DNA of 64,000 nt, taken from positions 61,726 through 125,725 of the forward strand of contig SUYR01000003.1 in NCBI GenBank assembly GCA_015060335.1, written 5' to 3'. The DNA comes from Bacteroidales bacterium (lineage in GTDB: Bacteria; Bacteroidota; Bacteroidia; Bacteroidales; UBA932). The translations under genes were made by a program, and so were the position numbers. Below the pieces are notes generated by a model. The model worked only from the letters and a program-made list of their open reading frames with translations, made no database searches and was not told the origin of the DNA. Positions 18,173 through 24,894 of this stretch are shown here, piece by piece (within the stretch, counting starts at the first letter, position 1; the number at the start of each line of letters is the position of its first letter).

Positions 18173-21100
18173 TTAGAAACCGATCTGAAGTCCGACAGTG
18201 ACTCCTCTCTGTGTCGGATATGAACTTGCTCCAAGGTGCTCAGACTCAGGATCAACAATCTTGATTCCGTCAAAGCAAAGGAGGTTGTTACCGTTAACGA
18301 AAAGTCTGAGGCTCTCGATTCTCAACTTATCAATCACATTCTTCTGGAAATTATATCCGAATTCCGCAGTCTTAAGCTTGAGATACGATGCGTCATGCAG
18401 ATAAAGAGAACTGATCTGATAGTTGTTTGATGATGTTCCGTTATGCACCACAGGATATTTAGCCTTGGAATTGTCTGCTGCACCCGGTATGAAACGGTTG
18501 TCGTAATATTCTCTCATGACATTGTAGCCCGGATAATCAAGGCTGAAAGGCCACATTGATTCTGCATCAAGAAGAATGCTGGTCATACCTGCACCTGTAA
18601 AGTTGAGAGAAAGGTCGAAGCCCTTATAGCCGAATGTAAAACCGATACCATACATCAGAAGAGGTGTACGAGGATTACCTAACCACACTCGGTCAAAGGC
18701 ATTGACGTATCCGTCTCCGTTCACGTCCTTGTATTTGATGTCACCGACCGTATAGGATCCGAGTTCCTGAACAGGGCTTTCATCTATCTCCTGCTGACTC
18801 TGGAACAGACCTAATGCGACATAGCCCAAAGGCAGGCCGGCACATGTTCCGCGGGAGTTCTGATATTTATATTTAGGATGTGCGGTATCATCTTCAATGA
18901 TGGTATTCTTCGCATATGTGACATTACCCCTGATAGAGTAGAAGAATCCGTTTCTGGTGGTATTGGTAACCTCGATCTGGCCATCGACACCCTGATTTGT
19001 CATTATACCGACATTCGCCCACTGGGTCTTTTCCCACGCTGCACCAAAAATATCTGGAACCGTCTTTCGCTGAAGAAGGATGTTGTCACGATATTCATGG
19101 AAATAGTCAGCAGATATCTTGAGGACGCGGTTGAAGAGTTCCATGTCGATACCGATATCCGTTTTCCTTGAGATTTCCCAAGAAAGGTTATCCGCGCCGA
19201 TCTGGTCTTCAGCCATACCGTTATATCCTGAGAAACTGCTTCCGAACATATAACCGTTCGCCTTCTTGTTCACAGTCGACATATATCCGAAACGGGCTCC
19301 TCCGATAGCATCGTTACCTACCATACCGTAAGATCCGCGGATCTTCAGATGGTCGAACCATTTCACATTCCACCATTTCTCTTCAGAAGGCACCCAACCT
19401 GCAGAGACTGCAGGGAAGAAACCATATCGCTGTCCCTTTGCAAAGTTCTCGGAACCGTTATAACCGAAGTTGACATCGAGGAGGTACCTCTGGTCATAGT
19501 TATAAGTTACACGTCCTGCCATTCCCTGGCGACGGTAAGGAAGATTTGCTGTAGAGTTGCCTGCAGAAAGGTCAACATAATCGCGACGGTTGAACATCAG
19601 CATTGCACCTACCGTGTGTCTGTTGAATGTTCTGTTGTAGTTGACGCGCAGATCAAGATAATAAGCCCTGTTTGAACCCTGGCTTACACCATAACCCATT
19701 GCTGTCTCCTCCTTGATGAGGGTATATCTTCCTTCACCTGTGACCGGGTCGTCACCCAGATATTTCTTGATCAGAGGCGTCTTTGTGCGGGATGCATAAT
19801 TTGAATAGTTGTGGTCAAACGAGAAGTTTCCTTCAATCTGGAGACCAGGAGTGATAAGGTCACCGAGATCCCACTTGGCACCGAATGTTCCTTGGGTAGA
19901 CGTGTGAGTATGCTTCTGGAAACCCTTGTTTGTAACCAACACGTAAGGGCTCTCCCACTCATATGATGTATTTCCACCACCTAATGATCCGTCAGGATTT
20001 CGTATCGGGAATGAGATTGGAGACATTCTCTTCAGAGATCCGAATATATCACCTACACCTGCTCCAGGGAAGAGGTTCTCGCGTATGATTTCAGCGAGAC
20101 CGAGGGAAAGACTGAAATTCTTATGGAGGTTGATATCCACGTTAGAACGGAAATTGTAACGTGAAGAATTTGCATTGGTGTCGTATCCGAATGAAGGGTC
20201 CTCCTTGTACAGACCGCCTGTCGACATATAGCCTACACTTACATAGTAGCGGATAGTCTCGTTACCTCCGGATACAGAGAGCGTGTTGGTTGTCTGGAAG
20301 GCATTTTTCTTGAGAACTTCATCTGTCCAATTTACATTAGGATAAAGATACGGGTCAGAACCGTCTCTGAACTTTTCAATCTCTTCATCACTCCATGGAA
20401 GATTAACGCCACCAACTGTGCAGGCCTCGTTCATCAGATTAGCGAACTCCCAGCCTTCAATATAATCCGGAAAACGCAGACCATGAAGGTTTGTAGCTTC
20501 GGTTCTGAAAGTTACCTTTGCTCTACCGGCTTTACCTTTCTTGGTAGTGATGAGGATCACACCGTTCGCACCGCGCATACCGTAAACGGCTGTTGCAGAT
20601 GCATCCTTCAGAATAGAGAACGATTCTATTTCCTCTGTATTCACCTGGTTAAGATCTCGCTCTACACCATCCACCAATACAAGAGGATTTGCGTTTACCC
20701 AAGTTCCTACACCTCGAATCTGAAGAATAGCTCCATCATTGCCCGGCTCACCGCTTCTCTGTCTTGTAATGATACCAGGTATCATACCTCCAAGAGAGTT
20801 AGATAGAGACGGTTGGGTCGATTTGGCAATATCGGTCATATTCGCTGTAGTAAGCGAACCGGTAATAGTTGCCTTTTTCTGTGTACCATAACCGACAACC
20901 ACCGCATCTTGAAGAGACTCAACATCTGCTTCAAGAGGGAAATTGATTACAGCCTTCTTGCCGATAAGCATTTCCATTGGCTTGTAACCGATTGCAGACA
21001 CGATAAGGATACCTTTTGTGTCATTTACCGTGATTTCGTAGTTACCATCCAGATCGGTAATTGTACCGATGTTGGAAGCTTTCATCATGACTCCCGCTCC

Positions 21101-21229
21101 GATTATCGGTTCATGTGTCTGGGCATCATAAACCTTACCTGTCACCTTAAAGGTGTTCTGTGCAAACGCAGCAACAGGCAGAGCGAACAACAGGAGTGCG
21201 ACGAAAAATTTTACGCACGTGTTTTTCAT
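18173..21229 (-). CDS. SusC/RagA-family TonB-dependent outer-membrane transporter
   Basis: A 1018-residue outer-membrane importer. It has a signal peptide, a carboxypeptidase-regulatory-like domain (about residues 26-105, VTGKVYDAQTHEPIIGAGV), a plug domain with DAVVVGYGTQKKATITGS and RGVGTWVNANPLVLVDGV, then a beta-barrel ending in an aromatic residue (VGLQIGF). It should take up glycan fragments captured by the adjoining SusD. It is the first gene of the minus-strand operon. A likely promoter lies at 21400-21432, giving an untranslated leader of about 165 nt with a terminator-like hairpin. Confidence 0.95.
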   Translation of the reverse strand: MKNTCVKFFVALLLFALPVAAFAQNTFKVTGKVYDAQTHEPIIGAGVMMKASNIGTITDLDGNYEITVNDTKGILIVSAIGYKPMEMLIGKKAVINFPLEADVESLQDAVVVGYGTQKKATITGSLTTANMTDIAKSTQPSLSNSLGGMIPGIITRQRSGEPGNDGAILQIRGVGTWVNANPLVLVDGVERDLNQVNTEEIESFSILKDASATAVYGMRGANGVILITTKKGKAGRAKVTFRTEATNLHGLRFPDYIEGWEFANLMNEACTVGGVNLPWSDEEIEKFRDGSDPYLYPNVNWTDEVLKKNAFQTTNTLSVSGGNETIRYYVSVGYMSTGGLYKEDPSFGYDTNANSSRYNFRSNVDINLHKNFSLSLGLAEIIRENLFPGAGVGDIFGSLKRMSPISFPIRNPDGSLGGGNTSYEWESPYVLVTNKGFQKHTHTSTQGTFGAKWDLGDLITPGLQIEGNFSFDHNYSNYASRTKTPLIKKYLGDDPVTGEGRYTLIKEETAMGYGVSQGSNRAYYLDLRVNYNRTFNRHTVGAMLMFNRRDYVDLSAGNSTANLPYRRQGMAGRVTYNYDQRYLLDVNFGYNGSENFAKGQRYGFFPAVSAGWVPSEEKWWNVKWFDHLKIRGSYGMVGNDAIGGARFGYMSTVNKKANGYMFGSSFSGYNGMAEDQIGADNLSWEISRKTDIGIDMELFNRVLKISADYFHEYRDNILLQRKTVPDIFGAAWEKTQWANVGIMTNQGVDGQIEVTNTTRNGFFYSIRGNVTYAKNTIIEDDTAHPKYKYQNSRGTCAGLPLGYVALGLFQSQQEIDESPVQELGSYTVGDIKYKDVNGDGYVNAFDRVWLGNPRTPLLMYGIGFTFGYKGFDLSLNFTGAGMTSILLDAESMWPFSLDYPGYNVMREYYDNRFIPGAADNSKAKYPVVHNGTSSNNYQISSLYLHDASYLKLKTAEFGYNFQKNVIDKLRIESLRLFVNGNNLLCFDGIKIVDPESEHLGASSYPTQRGVTVGLQIGF

Positions 21230-21300
21230 GTTAATAAAAGTTAATAATGTGGTTTGAATAGTTAATAATGAACTTTTCTGCTAATTCGTTTTAGCTAAAA

Positions 21301-21317
21301 GGGCTAATAAAAAGCCC
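21301..21317 (-). promoter_or_regulatory. Terminator-like hairpin in the SusC leader
   Basis: On the minus strand a 5-bp stem, GGGCT with AGCCC around a T-rich loop, is followed directly by TTTT, inside the predicted 165-nt SusC leader. It could act as an attenuator. The stem is short, so confidence is modest. Direct repeats GTTAATAATG (21240-21249 and 21261-21270) and GGCTAATA (21302 and 21363) also lie in this leader. Confidence 0.35.
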
Positions 21318-21378
21318 CTCAATGTGTTACGTCTTTTTTAATTCATCATAGGGACTAAATTTGGCTAATAGTTCAAGC

Positions 21379-21395
21379 GGTTTTCATCATAATTC
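21379..21395. promoter_or_regulatory. 17-bp motif shared with the GH172 promoter region (copy A)
   Basis: GGTTTTCATCATAATTC is identical to bases 22584-22600. It covers the predicted transcription start of the SusC operon (about 21394 on the minus strand), immediately downstream of the -7 box. A third partial match, TTCATCATA, lies at 21342-21350. It is a candidate binding site for the adjacent LacI-type regulator, although it is not clearly palindromic. Confidence 0.5.
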
Positions 21396-21399
21396 GTCG

Positions 21400-21432
21400 C
21401 AAATGTAACAAGAAATGATTGAAATTTCCAAA
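21400..21432 (-). promoter_or_regulatory. SusC operon promoter
   Basis: On the minus strand, TTTG (21432-21429), a 21-bp spacer and TACATTTG (21407-21400) match the Bacteroidetes -33/-7 promoter consensus. It points to a start site near 21394. The regulator's promoter (21470-21501) lies divergently within 40 bp, so one bound regulator could control both. Confidence 0.6.
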
Positions 21433-21469
21433 TTTTTTGGGCATTTATTATGCATAAACACCCTTGAAA

Positions 21470-21501
21470 TTTGCCAAAAAGGTAAAAAATCACTATATTT
21501 G
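21470..21501 (+). promoter_or_regulatory. Promoter of the LacI-type regulator
   Basis: TTTG (21470-21473), a 20-bp spacer and TATATTTG (21494-21501) match the Bacteroidetes consensus. The expected start site is near 21507, only about 10 nt before the ATG at 21517. This placement rules out the longer upstream reading frame as the true start and suggests a very short leader. Confidence 0.65.
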
Positions 21502-21516
21502 CAAAAACTATTTAGC

Positions 21517-22539
21517 ATGACTGCAAAAAGGACCAAGAGGGCGTCTATAAAGGATATTGCCCGAGAGGCAGGCGTCTCCCCCACTCTGGTGTCTTTTGTT
21601 CTGAATGGTAAACAGAAGCAATATCGCGTGAGCGATCAGGTTGCGGACAAGATAAGGGAGGTCGTCAAGAGAATGGATTACAAGCCCAACGGCTTTGCGA
21701 AGAGCCTGAGGGAGGGAACGAGCCACACTATCGGAGTGATAGTGTCGGACATCGCCAACCCGTTTTTTGCCAATATTGTAAAGAATATAGAGACTGTTGC
21801 CGAGGAAAGAGGCTATATGGCGCTGTTTGCCAGCTCGGACGAGAATGCCGAGAGACTGTCGAACCTGCTCGGAAAGATGCTGTGCAAGGAAGTGGAGGGA
21901 GTGATCGTGGTGCCGTGCGAAGGATCGGAAGACACCATCAGGTCACTTGTAGACAAGCGAATCCCTACGGTACTGCTTGACCGATATATTCCGGATGTAA
22001 GGACAAATTATGTCAGTCTGGACAACAGAAAGGCAGGCTATGATGCCACAGAAGAACTGATCAGGAAGGGGCACAAGAAGATCAGCCTGATATGTTATGA
22101 CTTCAAGCTGAGCAATATGAAAGGCCGTATCGAAGGATACAGGGAGGCGATGAAGGATTATGGTCTGGCAGACGAGATAAAGATACAGTACGTAAACATA
22201 AGCACATTGGAGAAGAACGGGGCAAAGGCCATAGACAAGGCTCTCGCTGACGGATGCAAGGCGATAGTCTGCGCCACCAACTCCATTACCGTAATGTGTC
22301 TGAGACATCTCCAGAAGCTAAAGAAGAATGTGCCGGAAGATGTGACAGTGATGGGATTTGACGGAGGCAGCGAATTTGATTTCTACAATGCACCGATCTC
22401 GTTCATGACCCAGCCGAGCGAGACGATTGCAAAGAAATCGGTGGACATACTGATCAACCAGCTGCAGTCGAACGAGGGATTCATAACTCAGATAGAGATT
22501 GAAGGATCGATATTGGAGCATACCCCCCCCACTTACTGA
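21517..22539 (+). CDS. LacI-family transcriptional regulator of the first PUL
   Basis: A 340-residue regulator with an N-terminal LacI helix-turn-helix (IKDIAREAGVSPTLVSFVLNG) and a periplasmic-binding-protein-like effector domain (GVIVSDIANPFFANIV, VPTVLLDRYIP-like and YDATEELIRKGHKKI segments). The open frame extends upstream to 21415, but that part would overlap the promoter; the ATG at 21517 gives the family-typical start. It is placed between the divergent minus-strand operon and the plus-strand enzyme genes, so it likely controls both in response to a released sugar such as D-arabinose. Eight consecutive C residues near the stop codon could cause C-terminal frame slippage. Confidence 0.9.
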   Translation: MTAKRTKRASIKDIAREAGVSPTLVSFVLNGKQKQYRVSDQVADKIREVVKRMDYKPNGFAKSLREGTSHTIGVIVSDIANPFFANIVKNIETVAEERGYMALFASSDENAERLSNLLGKMLCKEVEGVIVVPCEGSEDTIRSLVDKRIPTVLLDRYIPDVRTNYVSLDNRKAGYDATEELIRKGHKKISLICYDFKLSNMKGRIEGYREAMKDYGLADEIKIQYVNISTLEKNGAKAIDKALADGCKAIVCATNSITVMCLRHLQKLKKNVPEDVTVMGFDGGSEFDFYNAPISFMTQPSETIAKKSVDILINQLQSNEGFITQIEIEGSILEHTPPTY

Positions 22540-22577
22540 AAAGCTTACTTAACTGATTAATATATACTAAAATCTAC

Positions 22578-22624
22578 CATTGAGGTTTTCATCATAATTC
22601 AACAGCAACATTAAAACCTCAATG
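22578..22624 (+). promoter_or_regulatory. 12-bp inverted repeat enclosing shared motif copy B, before the GH172 start
   Basis: CATTGAGGTTTT (22578-22589) and AAAACCTCAATG (22613-22624) are perfect inverted repeats with a 23-nt loop, ending 2 nt before the GH172 start codon. The left arm overlaps the 17-bp motif GGTTTTCATCATAATTC (22584-22600) also found at the SusC promoter. In RNA the hairpin could hide the ribosome-binding region; in DNA it could be an operator. No clear -33/-7 promoter was seen in the 87-bp gap. Confidence 0.5.
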
Positions 22625-22626
22625 AA

Positions 22627-23787
22627 ATGAAAAGATTAACTTCAATTTTGCTTTGCGGCCTCGTGTCGCTGACTGCCCTTGCGCAAAAACCGACCTTTGA
22701 CGGTCTGAACACAAACCTGGGCAACCTCGCACGACTCTCGAATGCCGAGTCGCGTTCTATCTCGCCAGAAAATTTCACAGGTGAGAAGGGCAAGGGTGGA
22801 ATGGCTGTCCCTGAACTTCCTAACACACGCAATGTAAACAACGCTTCGTGGGCTGCCCGTGACCTCGGACAGACTTGGAAGGTAAATCCTTACATCATCA
22901 TTAATCCTAACGAGACCGTCACAATCGCCGAGATCGAAGGTCCGGGTGCGATTCAGCATATCTGGATGACTCCTACAGGAGTATGGCGCTGGAGTATCAT
23001 CCGCATCTACTGGGACGATGAGGAGACACCTTCTGTTGAAGTTCCTATCGCAGACTTCTTCTGCCAGGGATGGAACGAATATGCACCTGTGGTTTCTGCC
23101 CCTATCTGCGTTAATCCGGGAAGCGCATTCAACAGTTACTGGCAGATGCCTTTCAGAAAGAAGTGCAAGATCACAATGACAAATGTAAATGATGTTCATT
23201 CGATGAACCTTTACTATCAGATCAACTACACTCTGACTGAAGTCCCTGAAGATGTAGCATATTTCCACGCTCAGTTCCGCCGCACAAGATATAATGAAGG
23301 CTCAGACTTCACAGTAATCGACGGCATCAAGGGCCAGGGACACTATGTAGGTGTCTATATGGCATGGGGTCTGCGCAACAACGGCTGGTGGGGAGAAGGC
23401 GAGATGAAATTCTTCATCGACGGCGACAAGAAATTCCCTACAATCTGCACAACCGGTACAGAGGACTACTTCTGCGGATCATATAACTTCGACCGCCACG
23501 GAAGATATACGGAATTCACAACTCCATATGCAGGTCTCTGCCAGGTGATCCGTCCTGACGGCACCTACCGTGCACAGGAGCGTTTCGGACTCTACCGCTG
23601 GCATATCGTGGATCCTATCCGATTCAAGAAGGACTTCAAGGCCACTATCCAGGATCTCGGATGGCGTCATGACGGACGTTATCTCCAGCAGTGTTCTGAC
23701 CTCTCTGCCACTACATTCTGGTATCAGGCAGAACCTCACGCAAAATTCCCTGAATTCCCATCATGGAGAGAATTGGAGGTTTACTAA
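22627..23787 (+). CDS. GH172 (DUF2961) glycosidase, secreted
   Basis: A 386-residue secreted protein (signal MKRLTSILLCGLVSLTALAQ) with the DUF2961 double jelly-roll pattern. Visible family stretches are GPGAIQHIWMT, SVEVPIADFFCQG, GKGHYVGVYMAW-like GQGHYVGVYMAWG, and TGTEDYFCGSYNF, the last holding a conserved acidic pair expected near the active site. GH172 includes D-arabinofuranosidases that trim D-arabinan and difructose-anhydride enzymes. It is the first enzyme gene after the regulator, and its 3' end overlaps the DUF4185 gene by 25 bp. Pairing with DUF4185 strongly suggests exo-D-arabinofuranosidase activity, which is inferred. Confidence 0.88.
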   Translation: MKRLTSILLCGLVSLTALAQKPTFDGLNTNLGNLARLSNAESRSISPENFTGEKGKGGMAVPELPNTRNVNNASWAARDLGQTWKVNPYIIINPNETVTIAEIEGPGAIQHIWMTPTGVWRWSIIRIYWDDEETPSVEVPIADFFCQGWNEYAPVVSAPICVNPGSAFNSYWQMPFRKKCKITMTNVNDVHSMNLYYQINYTLTEVPEDVAYFHAQFRRTRYNEGSDFTVIDGIKGQGHYVGVYMAWGLRNNGWWGEGEMKFFIDGDKKFPTICTTGTEDYFCGSYNFDRHGRYTEFTTPYAGLCQVIRPDGTYRAQERFGLYRWHIVDPIRFKKDFKATIQDLGWRHDGRYLQQCSDLSATTFWYQAEPHAKFPEFPSWRELEVY

Positions 23788-24893
23788 CAGTCTTGCTGTC
23801 CCTCACACTTTTGACATGCTGTTCCAACAGGACTGCCGACACCGACAGTCCTGAGGAACAGGGTAAAAATGAAAAGAAGGGACTGACTGTTATCCGTGCA
23901 ACAAAAGTCGCGAGAATAACAGGGAAGCCGATTGCCGGAGAAGATATCCCTTCTCCAAACAACACCGCAAGAGACTATGACATCGGCGGCACGGACCTGG
24001 GAATCTTCTGGAAAATGGAAGCAGGCAAGGTCGGAATCCTCTTCGGCGACACATACGGAAGGAACTGGAAACCTGGATACACCCCCAACTGGAGGTCAAA
24101 TGCCATGGGCTGGTCCACCGACGCTGATCTTAGCGACGGTATCACTATTGACGGAATGATAGTTGAACCGGCAGGCGTAGCAAAGCAGATAATCTACAGT
24201 GCACACATAACCACCGGCTTTGACGACTGGTCGTCAATACCGACGGCAGCTATCAGAATCGGAGACAAAGATTATGTCCACTACATGAATGTGAGGGCAT
24301 GGAATCCTCGTTGGGAGACCAACTGGTCCGGTTTCGCCGTATCGGAAGATAACGGACAGAACTGGACTCTTCACAAGAATCTTTTCTCATCAGACAGCAA
24401 ATTCGCTCAGATGGCCCTGTGGAAAAAAGACGGATATGTCTATTCCATGGGATCCATCATCGGGCGTAGAGGACTTCCGTATATTGCACGATTCCAGGAA
24501 CAGGACATACTCACTCCTGACAAATGGGAGTATTGGAACAAGAACTACGGCTGGCAGGTGGGTAAGGCGGTATATGCAAGTCCGCTGTTCGGCAACACCA
24601 AGGACCAGATGTATGCAGAGCCTACGCTTATCTACCATGACCACTTCCAGAAGTGGATTACCGTGTACTATAATGAGATCCGGAACAGAATCGTTCTCAG
24701 AAGTGCTGACGAAGTGACTGGTCCATGGAGCGACGAACAAATTGTGGCAAGCGGCTCTCAGTATCCGATGCCATATGGAGGATTCATCTATCCTCTCGGG
24801 CTTGACAAACCTGAGATTTATATTTCACTGTCACAGTGGGATCCTCTCTACAATGTTTTCCTGATGAAAGTGGAACTGAAAAACAATAAATAA
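23763..24893 (+). CDS. DUF4185 (GH183-type) lipoprotein, probable endo-D-arabinanase
   Basis: A 376-residue lipoprotein (LTLLTCCSNRT) with a single DUF4185 propeller. It carries GGTDLGIFWKM and GILFGDTYGRNW, then FAVSEDNGQNW, and ends with a QWDPLYNVFLM segment shared with the DUF4185 protein at 8864. GH183 enzymes cut D-arabinan internally. The start codon lies inside the end of the GH172 gene (25-bp overlap) and the next gene begins 1 bp after the stop, so this arm is one tightly packed operon. Of the three DUF4185 proteins here this one is the most standard in length and motifs. Confidence 0.85.
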   Translation: MERIGGLLTVLLSLTLLTCCSNRTADTDSPEEQGKNEKKGLTVIRATKVARITGKPIAGEDIPSPNNTARDYDIGGTDLGIFWKMEAGKVGILFGDTYGRNWKPGYTPNWRSNAMGWSTDADLSDGITIDGMIVEPAGVAKQIIYSAHITTGFDDWSSIPTAAIRIGDKDYVHYMNVRAWNPRWETNWSGFAVSEDNGQNWTLHKNLFSSDSKFAQMALWKKDGYVYSMGSIIGRRGLPYIARFQEQDILTPDKWEYWNKNYGWQVGKAVYASPLFGNTKDQMYAEPTLIYHDHFQKWITVYYNEIRNRIVLRSADEVTGPWSDEQIVASGSQYPMPYGGFIYPLGLDKPEIYISLSQWDPLYNVFLMKVELKNNK

Positions 24894-24894
24894 A

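Noticed and set aside
21415..21516. N-terminal extension of the LacI-type regulator
   Set aside because: The segment covers the -33/-7 promoter and precedes the standard LacI start; the ATG at 21517 is preferred.
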